NCBI GenBank assembly: GCA_034436375.1
Contig: DAOTVS010000171.1
Span: 1 to 36,006 of the forward strand
Length of the DNA: 36,006 nt
From: DAOTVS01 sp034436375
GTDB taxonomy: Bacteria; Chloroflexota; Anaerolineae; SpSt-313
Direction of reading: 5' to 3'
The notes under the pieces are model-generated. The model was not told the origin of the DNA and made no database searches. It saw nothing but the letters and a program-made list of their open reading frames with translations. Made by a program: the position numbers and the translations under genes. Of this stretch, positions 1 to 8,837 are shown piece by piece. Position 1 is the stretch's first letter, and every line of letters starts with the position of its first letter.

Positions 1-291
1 AATGACGATGTTCAGGATGAGCCACACACGCCGGGGAGGCGCCTCTTCGCCGGCCAGGACTGTCTGCACCCGGGCCCGCTCGACGGTGCATACCAACCCG
101 GCGTATTCCGCGCTGGCCTGCACAGGCACCTCGGTTCGCAGCGGCGTGGGGGTCAGCGTGGCGGCTGCGGTTGGCGCTGCCGAGGGTGAGGGGGCCGCTG
201 TGACTGCAGACGGCGTAGTGGGCGCCCGGCAGCCTGCGCAGCCTGCCAGCATGAGCGCGGCTATAAGGAGCAGAGGGTCAAGGCGCCACAT
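1..291 (-). CDS. Partial secreted lipoprotein (C-terminus off the window)
   Basis: Reading leftwards from 291 the frame stays open to the window edge and gives 97 residues. The N-terminus is a short hydrophobic segment (LLLIAALMLAGC) ending in a lipobox (LAGC), followed by a Ala/Pro/Thr-rich linker with TPTP motifs and then the start of a folded region (around VQASAEYAGLVCTVERARV). The product is therefore expected to be a lipid-anchored extracellular protein. Its function cannot be told from this part. An in-frame ATG at 300 is an alternative start, but GAGG lies directly against it and is better spaced for 291. The opposite strand is also open here; the signal peptide and lipobox favour the minus-strand reading. 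Confidence 0.6.
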   Translation of the reverse strand, partial: MWRLDPLLLIAALMLAGCAGCRAPTTPSAVTAAPSPSAAPTAAATLTPTPLRTEVPVQASAEYAGLVCTVERARVQTVLAGEEAPPRRVWLILNIVI

Positions 292-335
292 GCTCACCAT
301 CCTCTTTCTTCCGCCTACAGGCTACGGTTGCTGCG

Positions 336-728
336 CTACGCTGTGCGGACTGTTTCCTGCAGCTCGAGCGGAAGCTCGGGCAGGATATCCTCAATCTCGC
401 CGGGGCTGATAGCCTCCTTGAGCGCCGTGAAAACGCTCCGCGTGACGTGCTCGGCTTGCTCGGGCTTCTCCAGGTCCAGCTCGCTCTGCACGCGGCCCAC
501 CAAGCTCTGCCAACTCATCTTCTGAGGCGTATGGCCAGGCTCCCCCAAGCGCCCCATGACGAGGTCCCTATACTCCTTGGGCAACTGGCTGGCCATGTCA
601 TGGGCCTCCTTTGGCGAAAGCGTGTCGGCCAGCGCCAGGAGGACCACACGTGTCGCCTGGTCTGCCTCTTGCATGTCCGTGATGCCTATCAGAGACATCA
701 CTCTGCGCAACATGGTTTCTCGATCCAT
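336..728 (-). CDS. DUF2267 domain protein
   Basis: A 130-residue cytoplasmic protein with two copies of a helical pattern: ADQATRVVLLALADTLSPKEAHDMASQLPKEYRDLV near residues 23-60 and AEHVTRSVFTALKEAISPGEIEDILPELPLELQE near the C-terminus. The A..ATR.V...L...LSP.EA.D...QLP pattern is what I know from the DUF2267 family, whose role is unknown. The start at 728 is chosen because AGGAGG sits 6-7 bases upstream; the frame is open further upstream but without a ribosome binding site. It lies about 100 bp downstream of the 827-1621 gene on the same strand, so the two may be co-transcribed. Confidence 0.75.
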   Translation of the reverse strand: MDRETMLRRVMSLIGITDMQEADQATRVVLLALADTLSPKEAHDMASQLPKEYRDLVMGRLGEPGHTPQKMSWQSLVGRVQSELDLEKPEQAEHVTRSVFTALKEAISPGEIEDILPELPLELQETVRTA

Positions 729-826
729 TTTGTTCCTCCTGCCAGACTGAGGGCAAAGCGGAACCCGCATTCCGACAGGGATGCGCACGTGGCTGTCGCT
801 TTGCCTCGGCATGATCATCGTGTTGA

Positions 827-1621
827 TTATGCCCAGCGGCCTTCCATCAGAGGCTCCAACAGTGAGATACCTTCGGAGGCCGCCTTTGTCTCTTCCTTGT
901 GCAGCATCTGCAGGGCCTTTCTCTGGGCCCAGTTCTGAATGTTCGGCTCCAGTTTGACGCCCAGTTCCTGCTCAGCATCGAGACCGGCAGCCAGCAGGAA
1001 GACCCGGGTATATGGATAATCCAGAAAGTCGCTCGGCTCAACAGGGGCCCGATCATCGCGGAAACGGCTCTGCAGCCTTGGCGGGTAAGTGGGGCGCCTA
1101 TCGACCTTAATCTCGGCGGGCGCGGCCGGGGCCAGTACTGAGATCAGATAGTTGCCCCGGGGTGCGATCTTCAGTGCCTGCTGCACCTCGCCGGGCTGCT
1201 CTGGCTTGTCCAGCACATAGGCCAGGTGAGTATCGGCGCCGTGTTTCACGATCGTATAGCGCCCCTCGCCCGCTGCTCGCACCCATGGCCGGGCGCGCTG
1301 CCCCGGGGCCAAGGCAGCCATTGCTTCTTCTTGCAGGCTGTCAAGGGCGACCCGGGGGTCTGGATGGACCTCTTGAGCGAAGGCCCAGGCTCGTTCCTCG
1401 GGGGCGGCACTCCCAGGCACAAGAACTGGAAAGAGGCCGCGAGGCACGGCAAAGATCCGGCTCTTGTGCTGTTCCCGTTCATCGGGAAGCAACATGAAGT
1501 AGATGGCCTGCAGATCATCCGCGCCCTGTGCATGGGCCACGGTGCTCTTGGGCTGGTAGAGGAAGAGGATATTGCCACGCTCAAGGACCTGGATCTGGGG
1601 GTATGGTTGCCCAGTCGCCAT
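827..1621 (-). CDS. Conserved hypothetical protein (RFR..R motif family)
   Basis: A 264-residue soluble protein with no signal peptide or membrane segment. Visible blocks include QVLERGNILFLYQPK at the N-terminus, a central GEGRYTIVKHGADTHLAYVLDKPEQPGEVQ..L.I..RGNYLISV, then YPPRLQSRFRDDR and a C-terminal SDFLDYPYTRVFLLAAG. I recognise these blocks from unannotated bacterial proteins that carry 'LERGNI.F.Y.P' and 'RFR.RR' motifs, but I know of no tested function. The start at 1621 has GGAGGT five bases upstream; an in-frame GTG 15 bases earlier overlaps that site and is unlikely. The presence of charged/aliphatic alternation suggests an alpha/beta fold. Co-transcription with the DUF2267 gene is likely. 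Confidence 0.6.
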   Translation of the reverse strand: MATGQPYPQIQVLERGNILFLYQPKSTVAHAQGADDLQAIYFMLLPDEREQHKSRIFAVPRGLFPVLVPGSAAPEERAWAFAQEVHPDPRVALDSLQEEAMAALAPGQRARPWVRAAGEGRYTIVKHGADTHLAYVLDKPEQPGEVQQALKIAPRGNYLISVLAPAAPAEIKVDRRPTYPPRLQSRFRDDRAPVEPSDFLDYPYTRVFLLAAGLDAEQELGVKLEPNIQNWAQRKALQMLHKEETKAASEGISLLEPLMEGRWA

Positions 1622-1899
1622 AGCAAACCTCCACACGTGGCTTGCGCCGCACGGCGCCGTTGCGGCGCAGCCTGCTCAACTGATGCGAGCAAGGGGCGTG
1701 CCATAGAGGGCGGTAAGCAGGCTGCTGGCAAGAGATCATCTGCCAGGTGGCGCAAAGCGGTCAGCCGTTGACTGGGTCTGTATGGGGCTTGACATCGAGA
1801 GTATAATCAAAGGTGGAAAGATGCGACTATTGTGTGGAGTGAGCGCGCCCCCTACCACTGTTATCCGGGTGGTCAGGGGGTGTTTGCTATGAGAGGCGA
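1622..1899. other. Divergent intergenic region (278 bp)
   Basis: This stretch separates the minus-strand gene starting at 1621 from the plus-strand gene starting near 1903. It holds a TATAAT hexamer at 1802-1807 and a TTGACA at 1789-1794, but the two are only 7 bases apart and so do not form one standard promoter. No coding frame or stable hairpin was recognised. Promoters for both flanking genes probably lie here. Confidence 0.3.
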
Positions 1900-1902
1900 A
1901 TG

Positions 1903-2277
1903 ATGGCTACGATTGTGAACCTCGTGCAGCTCCTGGAAAAGGGCGCGGCGCGCCTGTCCGCGGCGGCAATAGAGGCGCGGCGGGCAGGCGATTATGCCCG
2001 ATCGGAGGGGCTGCGGGGCGAGGCAGATGCCTTTTTGCTGCTGGCGGTGGAGTTGCAAGAGCGCGAGGACGCCGCCTCGTTGTTGGATGCCCTGTATGGC
2101 ATGGAGCAGGCTGCCATCTGGACAGCGCGCCTGGACGAACAAAAGGCGGCTGAGCTCGATACGCAAGGCGACCGGGCCGCAAGCCGCTACCATGCCAAGA
2201 GCGCCCGGTATTCTCATGGGCTGATCCGGGGCTATCAGCAGGCGCGGCTGCTCTTGTGCAGCGCCTGCGAATCGTGA
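1903..2277 (+). CDS. Small helical hypothetical protein
   Basis: A 124-residue protein, Ala/Leu/Glu/Arg-rich and almost certainly all-helical (for example ARLSAAAIEARRAGDYARSE and LLLAVELQEREDAASLLDALYGMEQAA). The spacing of the helices recalls TPR-like or coiled-coil adaptor proteins, but no named family is recognised. Two consecutive ATG codons occur at 1900 and 1903; the AGAGG at 1892-1896 is better spaced for the second. It stands alone on the plus strand and is convergent with the GH38 gene. The opposite strand is also open over this region, which lowers the confidence somewhat. Confidence 0.55.
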   Translation: MATIVNLVQLLEKGAARLSAAAIEARRAGDYARSEGLRGEADAFLLLAVELQEREDAASLLDALYGMEQAAIWTARLDEQKAAELDTQGDRAASRYHAKSARYSHGLIRGYQQARLLLCSACES

Positions 2278-2280
2278 TCC

Positions 2281-2320
2281 CTTCGTGCCTCCTTCGCGTT
2301 CTTTGCGCTCTTGGCGGTGT
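2281..2320. repeat. Short-period intergenic repeat (about 9-nt units)
   Basis: On the minus strand the sequence reads as four related units of about nine bases: CGCCAAGAG, CGCAAAGAA, CGCGAAGGA and GGCACGAAG. It lies exactly between two convergent genes. Sequences of this kind are, from memory, scattered through intergenic regions of many Chloroflexota and other environmental genomes. Its function is unknown. Confidence 0.45.
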
Positions 2321-2338
2321 GAATCTGTAACCCCGTTT

Positions 2339-4786
2339 TCAGATCAGCGCACGGATGGTGGCGATGGCGCCGGGCAGGGTGAGGTGGATGCCGTCGGGCA
2401 GCACGGTGAGGGGTTGGATATCCCTCTCGCGGGCGTCGCAGAGAAAAGCCTGCCGGATGGTGCGCCCGGGCAGGGCGACGACGGCCGGCTCGGGCGCGGC
2501 CGACGCGGCTTCCAGGCGAATGATGATGCCCTGGCCGCGTGAGGCGGGCTTGACGGCGCGCACGGCCACGCGGGGGGTGCCGGTTACGGCGACGCTCGCC
2601 GCCAGTTCGCGCAGGGCGCGGGTTTCGGCCGTATCCCACGGGCTGGCAGCCGCCCTCTCGGCCCACTGTGGCAGCGCATTGGCCTGCCAGTCGCCGGCCC
2701 CGGTGAAGAGAAGCGCGCACTCGAAGGTATGCTCGCGGCGCTCGTGGCCGGTAGCCGGCAGCGCCGGGATCGGCAGCAAGCCCCAGGCCCGCTCGCGGGT
2801 GGCATTGCGCACTGCAATGACTTCGCAGCGGCCATCGGACCGGCGGGCGATGGCGCCGGGCTGCGCCAGGAAGAGCGCCAGGCCGTGGCCGCGAGCGCTA
2901 TCCTGCGCGTGCCAGAAGCGCTGCACCGGCCAGAAGGTGGGATCGTAGCCTTTGCGCCAGGGCCGTGCGACTACCCCGCCGGGCGCATCCATGACCAGCT
3001 GGCCCGCTGCAATGCCGGCCGCGAAGCGGAGCATCACGGCGTGCCCCGGGGCGGCCCGCCCCTGCACGCGCACCCAGATGAGGGGCGTGTCGTTGGCGAG
3101 CCAGAAGAGCCGGCGGAGCGTCTGGCCGGCCAGCTCGATGGTGCTCGCGATCTCCAGCCCACCCTCTGTGGGGCGCACCTCGATGCGAGCCGGCCGGCCC
3201 GAGGCGCGAGCGACTTCCCGCAGGGCGCCGCCCCGATACTCGTGCCCCATGCGCCAGAGCCCCCCCGTATCGCGATAGCTCACCAGATCGCCCGAGACGG
3301 CCGCCAGGAGAGGTGCCTCCGCGCCGGGGCGCCGGGCGCTCACGATGCCCCCGCCTGCCTCCTCCGCCAGCTCGAGTGTCAGGAATGGCGTCTGCACCTC
3401 GACCCGGCCCGATGCCACGCGCCACTGCGGCCTGTCGTCTGGGCGCTGCCGGGCCGGCTCGTCGCCGGGCGTTAGGGCCGCCTGCGGCGCGAGTTGGGTA
3501 ATAGTCTTTCTCGCCGCACTGATGCCCCGCTCGAGCCAGATGCGCTGCTCGCCCTCGGCCACCCGGTCGGGCGCCGTCCCGGTGATGAAATCGTGGTGGT
3601 TAGCGGATGCGGCGAGCCACCATAGCTCTTGCAGGCCGTGGGAGATGGTGGGCGCAGCCAACTGGTTTGCCGGGTGCAGGGCGAGGCGCTCGGCCTGCAG
3701 CAGGAGATCGACCAGCTCGTGGCACTGCCCCTTGAGGGTGGGACGGGCGGTGTAAAAGCCCGTCCAGTAGGGGTTGGGGTCGAGCGCGAGGACGGGCAGG
3801 CGGGAGCGGTGGCAGGCGACGAGGGAGAGATAGTCATCCAGCCCGGCATTGACGGCCCAGAGGCCGCTCTGCGGGTAGTGGAGGCGGTTGTAGCCGTCGA
3901 GCAGGCCGACGAGGTCGGGGGGCGGCGCAATAAAGTCCATGCCGATGGGGCAGAAGAGGTAGGGGGTGCGGCTGAGCGGCGCGAGCTGGGCCGCCAGGCG
4001 CTCGATGCGCCGGGCGACGCTGCGGCCGGAGCGGTCGGGGATGGAGAGGGGAAACAGGTAGGTGCGGCCCGGCCCCCAGTAGCCCAGCATGTCTCCCTGT
4101 CCATAGGTAAAGGCGTTCCAGTGGCAGAGGACCTCGGCGCCGCCGGCGGTGCGCCAGACGAAATCGAGGGAGCGCTCGACCTGCAGTAACTGGGCCGCAC
4201 TGGAGCCCGGCCGGGGGAATCGCCCCGGCAGCTCATAGTCGGAGCCGGCAAAGTACATGCCGTCGATGCGGGTGATGGCGGCCTGGTCGAACCCTGCCGC
4301 CTGCAGGAGCGCCGGGAGCGCCGGGGAGCTGCCAAAGCTATCGGTAAAGTAGGCCAGGTGGGGCTCCTGCACCATGCCCTGAGCGCGCAGCCACTCCTGC
4401 CCCACGAGCAGGTCACGCAGGATGGCCTCCGTAGAGGGCAGGAGCGTGTCGGCCGTAGTCACCCCACTTGAGGTCAGGCGCAAGCGGCCCTCGTTGATCA
4501 GCGCCCGGATCTTTTCCTGCTGGTGGGGGCGGCGCTCCCAATAGAGGCGCAGGAAGAACATACATTCGATCGAGTAGATGCGCCGCGGGTCCTGCAGCAG
4601 GGCGGCGAGCGCCTGATCCAGGTTATGGCTCACCCACCGCGTAAAGTACTCTTCAGACGTGTACAGCCAGTTCGGGTCCCAGTGGCTCGATTCGGCGATG
4701 ACAAGGACGCGGGCTGCATCTGGGGGAATACCGAGGCGGCGGCGCAGGGTCTGTTCGCAAGCCGGGTCTGGCGCAGTATCGACCAT
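2339..4786 (-). CDS. Glycoside hydrolase family 38 (alpha-mannosidase-like)
   Basis: An 815-residue cytoplasmic enzyme (no signal peptide) predicted to hydrolyse alpha-linked sugars, classically mannosides, with retention through a zinc-assisted mechanism. The GH38 catalytic set is visible: H35 and D37 in SHWDPNW (compare HxDxxW), the nucleophile D149 in YFTDSFGSS (compare DPFGHS), and H398-D399 in ANHHDFITGT (compare QHHDAITGT). The N-terminal half is the catalytic barrel and helical domain; the rest is beta-rich, as in the family. Start 4786 is preceded by AGGAGGT four bases upstream. The first histidine of the usual HxHxD is replaced by Ser, so the substrate may differ from the archetypes. 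It stands alone; the substrate cannot be read from neighbours. Confidence 0.82.
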   Translation of the reverse strand: MVDTAPDPACEQTLRRRLGIPPDAARVLVIAESSHWDPNWLYTSEEYFTRWVSHNLDQALAALLQDPRRIYSIECMFFLRLYWERRPHQQEKIRALINEGRLRLTSSGVTTADTLLPSTEAILRDLLVGQEWLRAQGMVQEPHLAYFTDSFGSSPALPALLQAAGFDQAAITRIDGMYFAGSDYELPGRFPRPGSSAAQLLQVERSLDFVWRTAGGAEVLCHWNAFTYGQGDMLGYWGPGRTYLFPLSIPDRSGRSVARRIERLAAQLAPLSRTPYLFCPIGMDFIAPPPDLVGLLDGYNRLHYPQSGLWAVNAGLDDYLSLVACHRSRLPVLALDPNPYWTGFYTARPTLKGQCHELVDLLLQAERLALHPANQLAAPTISHGLQELWWLAASANHHDFITGTAPDRVAEGEQRIWLERGISAARKTITQLAPQAALTPGDEPARQRPDDRPQWRVASGRVEVQTPFLTLELAEEAGGGIVSARRPGAEAPLLAAVSGDLVSYRDTGGLWRMGHEYRGGALREVARASGRPARIEVRPTEGGLEIASTIELAGQTLRRLFWLANDTPLIWVRVQGRAAPGHAVMLRFAAGIAAGQLVMDAPGGVVARPWRKGYDPTFWPVQRFWHAQDSARGHGLALFLAQPGAIARRSDGRCEVIAVRNATRERAWGLLPIPALPATGHERREHTFECALLFTGAGDWQANALPQWAERAAASPWDTAETRALRELAASVAVTGTPRVAVRAVKPASRGQGIIIRLEAASAAPEPAVVALPGRTIRQAFLCDARERDIQPLTVLPDGIHLTLPGAIATIRALI

Positions 4787-4993
4787 CAGGACCTCCTGGG
4801 GTAGAGAAACCTGACACACCGAATCCCCTGGTGAGAACGGAGTACGTGGCAGGCTGAGGGCAAAAAGAGATTACCACAACAAGGGCCAACATGGCAAGAA
4901 CAGGCTTGCGGGATTTGGGCGCCCAGCGACGACTCCAGATGTGGGGTGACCCATTTCCGAAGGAATACGAACCTGCGGCTTGTGGAGGCTGCG

Positions 4994-5491
4994 ATGGTGG
5001 ATGGAAGCAAGGCTTGCTTTGTGGTCGGCTGCCAGGAGCCGGTGGTGGGCCGCTGCGAGTGCGGCCGCGATTATTGTGCCCGGCATGCGAGCGGTGGGCT
5101 GTGCCTGCGCTGTATGGGGCAGCAAGTGCTGAGGAACACAGCCGAGCGCGCCTGCGAGACGTACCTGGCCCTGGCCAAGACGGTAGCGCCGCGCGGCCTG
5201 GGCTGGAGCTTGCTGGTGGCGGTGATTGTGGCCAGTGTGCCGGCGGTGCTGAGCATTGTGATGCAAAACACGGTCTGCCTGTTGGCGAGCCTGGGCTCGC
5301 CGCTGATCGTGACGCCGCTGATCGCCCTGGCGGACCGCGGCCGCAGCCAGCGCCAAGTGGAGAAGATGGCCGCTAGCCGGCCTGGCTTTGCCGAGTTCTA
5401 TCGGGCCTGGCGAGCTCACGGCGATCATGAGGCATTGCTGGCCGCTTTGGAGCAGGCTCAAGTGGCGCCGGCCGATGCCGCCGGGGCCTGA
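4994..5491 (+). CDS. Zinc-finger membrane protein, function unknown
   Basis: A 165-residue protein. Residues 8-40 hold a compact cysteine/histidine cluster (C8, C13, C21, C23, C28, H31, C37, C40) resembling a small treble-clef or B-box-like zinc finger: CQE..VGRCECGRDYCARH...LCLRC. Two hydrophobic segments follow (about 70-92 and 94-113), probably a transmembrane hairpin, and then a charged tail of about 50 residues. It is thus likely a membrane-anchored protein with a cytosolic zinc finger. The start at 4994 has GGAGG six bases upstream; an earlier in-frame GTG at 4946 has no such site. No specific family is recognised. Confidence 0.65.
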   Translation: MVDGSKACFVVGCQEPVVGRCECGRDYCARHASGGLCLRCMGQQVLRNTAERACETYLALAKTVAPRGLGWSLLVAVIVASVPAVLSIVMQNTVCLLASLGSPLIVTPLIALADRGRSQRQVEKMAASRPGFAEFYRAWRAHGDHEALLAALEQAQVAPADAAGA

Positions 5492-5654
5492 TGGCACTTG
5501 GGAATGGTTGGTTCATTCACTCGGTTGCAGCGCAGGCATTTTCGCCCTACAATCAGTACGGGCGCCGGGCAGCCACTGGCCCGGGGCCTGCCTAGAGAGC
5601 CTGACGGCTTGGGCCTGGAAGTGTGTGCGGCAAGCAAGAGGAGGAGCCTTAACC

Positions 5655-6140
5655 ATGATCGATCGAGAGCAACTTATTCGTGCGTTCGCGTTCAACGTAG
5701 CAGGTGCAAAGCAGCAGACGGCAGGGCTGACCCATGAGCAGAGCCTGCTACAGTTGCCCTTCCGAGGCAACTGCATGAACTGGGTATTGGGGCACCTGGT
5801 GGAGAACCGCAGCGCCATCCTGGTCAATCTAGGACAATCGCCGATCATGACCGAGGCGGAAGCCAGGCGATATGGCTACGGCTCGGAGCCTGTGACCTGT
5901 GAGGGAGAGGATGTGCTGCGTATGGAGGACCTTCTTGGCCGGTTTGAGCGGGCGCAGGGCCTGATTGCGGACGCATTGCGCAAGGCGACGCCCGAGCTCC
6001 TGGCTCAGGAGGTGCACTTCATCGGCCGGACCATGAGTATGGCTGAGCGCCTCTTTTTCCAGTATTACCACGAGACGTACCACCTCGGGCAGCTTGAGCA
6101 GTTGCGCCAGTTGGCCGGGACCAACGACAAGGTCGTGTAG
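5655..6140 (+). CDS. DinB-family (four-helix) metal-binding protein
   Basis: A 161-residue cytoplasmic protein with the DinB/YfiT-type histidine triad: H47 in MNWVLGHLVENR, and H139 and H143 in YYHETYHLGQLEQLR. These residues bind a divalent metal (often nickel or zinc) in the family. Members include thiol-dependent S-transferases (mycothiol, bacillithiol) and many proteins of unknown substrate. Start 5655 follows GAGGAG with suitable spacing. It is monocistronic and followed immediately by a strong terminator hairpin. The substrate cannot be inferred. Confidence 0.78.
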   Translation: MIDREQLIRAFAFNVAGAKQQTAGLTHEQSLLQLPFRGNCMNWVLGHLVENRSAILVNLGQSPIMTEAEARRYGYGSEPVTCEGEDVLRMEDLLGRFERAQGLIADALRKATPELLAQEVHFIGRTMSMAERLFFQYYHETYHLGQLEQLRQLAGTNDKVV

Positions 6141-6148
6141 ACTTGGCT

Positions 6149-6190
6149 GCCAAGAGCCCCAGGGAGTTTCCCCCTGGGGCTCTTGGCTTT
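6149..6190 (+). terminator. Intrinsic terminator after the DinB gene
   Basis: A 16-bp stem (GCCAAGAGCCCCAGGG with CCCTGGGGCTCTTGGC, 6149-6164 and 6172-6187) with a short loop begins 8 bases after the stop codon and is followed by TTT. The run of T is short, so termination may be partly factor-assisted. Confidence 0.7.
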
Positions 6191-6225
6191 GGGGTTAAAG
6201 CGGTCGGGTAACAAACGGTAAATAG

Positions 6226-6256
6226 TTGACGCTACCATTACACGGAAGGCTATAGT
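6226..6256 (+). promoter_or_regulatory. Possible sigma70-type promoter for the 6339 lipoprotein
   Basis: TTGACG (6226-6231) and TATAGT (6251-6256) are separated by 19 bases, longer than ideal. They lie about 80 bases upstream of the lipoprotein start and just after the preceding terminator, which supports the assignment. Confidence 0.4.
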
Positions 6257-6338
6257 ACAATAGGAGGGCTGCAAGCTACCGATGGGAGCCTGCAGCCAAT
6301 ACCACAGTTCCAGCACTCCGGGTTGGTAGGGGGATCCC

Positions 6339-7229
6339 ATGAAGCGCAGGTTGCGCACGACGCTATGGCCTGTCTTGGCTCTTGTGCTGCTATTGGTGGG
6401 TTGTGCATTGGTTCCCACCCGCACACCCACACCGCCGACCTCACTGCAGGTGCATTATATCGACGTTGGGCAGGGTGATGCGATCCTGATCTTGACGCCG
6501 GAAGGCAAGGCGGCGTTGATTGACGGGGGCGAGGCTGGCTCGGGGGCGCTGCAATATCTGCGCAACAAAGGGGTAAGGAAGCTCGACCTGGTGGTGGCTA
6601 GCAATGGGCGCTCGGATCATCTGGGGGGGCTGGCCGAGGTGCTCAAGGCCATCCCGACGGATGAAGTGGTGAGTAACGGGCAGCCGCAAACAAGCCTGGC
6701 CTACGAGCGGTTCCAGCAAGCCGTGTCTAAGAGCAGGGCGCGGCATCGTGTGGTGAGGCGAGGTGACTCGTTGGCTCTGGGGGGGCTCAAGCTCGATGTG
6801 TTGAGCCCCGCACCGAGCGTCAAGAGTGACAGCGAGAACAATCAGTCGCTCGTCCTGCGGCTGACCTACGGACAGACTGCGTTCCTCTTCGAAGGAGATG
6901 CCGAAAAGGAAGCTGAGGACGACATGATGGCAGCCGGGCTGAACCTGAACGCCACCGTGCTGAAGCTCGGCTATCACGGCAGCAGCACTGCCTCGACGCT
7001 GCCCTTTCTGCAGCGTGTCAAGCCAGTGATGGCCGTCTACTTTGCGGGGGCTGGCAACCAGTGGCACCTGCCGAGCCCGAGCACACTTACGCGCCTGAAT
7101 AGCCTGGGCGTGCAAACCTTCGGCACCGACATCAACGGCACGATTGTCATCACCAGCGATGGGCAGAGCTGCAATGTGACGACTGCCAAGGGCAACGGTC
7201 CCTGGGTGCCGGCGACGCCGAACTCGTAG
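6339..7229 (+). CDS. Lipoprotein with ComEC-like metallo-beta-lactamase fold, degenerate metal site
   Basis: A 296-residue protein. The N-terminus (MKRRLRTTLWPVLALVLLLVGC) is a lipoprotein signal with the lipidated cysteine at 22, followed by a TPTPP linker. From residue 37 it matches the C-terminal hydrolase domain of ComEC: VHYIDVGQGDAILI, IDGG, LVLRLTYGQTAFLFEGDAEKEAE and VLKLGYHGSSTAS. In the family the metal motif is THPHADHIGG and later VGHHGS. Here the corresponding residues are SNGRSDHLGG (N89 and R91 in place of His) and GYHGS (Y212 in place of His). D93, H94 and H213 remain. It may therefore be catalytically inactive or use a different metal arrangement. GGGGGA precedes the start at suitable spacing. 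It is convergent with galK. Confidence 0.75.
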   Translation: MKRRLRTTLWPVLALVLLLVGCALVPTRTPTPPTSLQVHYIDVGQGDAILILTPEGKAALIDGGEAGSGALQYLRNKGVRKLDLVVASNGRSDHLGGLAEVLKAIPTDEVVSNGQPQTSLAYERFQQAVSKSRARHRVVRRGDSLALGGLKLDVLSPAPSVKSDSENNQSLVLRLTYGQTAFLFEGDAEKEAEDDMMAAGLNLNATVLKLGYHGSSTASTLPFLQRVKPVMAVYFAGAGNQWHLPSPSTLTRLNSLGVQTFGTDINGTIVITSDGQSCNVTTAKGNGPWVPATPNS

Positions 7230-7266
7230 GCGCTCATAGCGGCTTTTTGAAACTACAGTGGTTGGT

Positions 7267-8658
<1,392 letters not shown>

Positions 8659-8710
8659 TTCATGACGGGATGAGCTACCGTCTGCGCAGGCGGTGGTATC
8701 GATGGGCAGC

Positions 8711-8740
8711 ATCTTAGCACAAAGAAGGGTGATCGGCAAA
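8711..8740 (-). promoter_or_regulatory. Possible galK promoter
   Basis: On the minus strand TTTGCC (8740-8735) and TAAGAT (8716-8711) are 18 bases apart, placing a start of transcription about 45 bases before the galK ATG at 8658. It also lies downstream of the rpoD terminator, which is where a galK promoter is needed. The match to consensus is moderate. Confidence 0.4.
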
Positions 8741-8771
8741 GTAGAGCACAGCGATCAGGCCCGTAACCAAG

Positions 8772-8806
8772 AAAAAAACGCTCCCTCGCCACTTGGCGAG
8801 GGAGCG
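8772..8806 (-). terminator. Intrinsic terminator of the dnaG-rpoD operon
   Basis: A 12-bp GC-rich stem (CGCTCCCTCGCC / GGCGAGGGAGCG) with a four-base loop, followed on the minus strand by seven T residues. It lies 30 bases beyond the rpoD stop codon. This is a textbook rho-independent terminator. Confidence 0.9.
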
Positions 8807-8837
8807 TTCGCAGACGATGAAAGAATAGAATGGCTTG

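Noticed and set aside
2..409. Plus-strand open frame of 135 codons at the window start
   Set aside because: The minus strand here encodes a signal peptide with a lipobox, and the plus-strand product is Arg/Ser/Ala-rich with no motif.
1789..1807. TTGACA and TATAAT as one promoter
   Set aside because: They are only 7 bases apart, so they cannot serve one sigma70 holoenzyme in the standard way.
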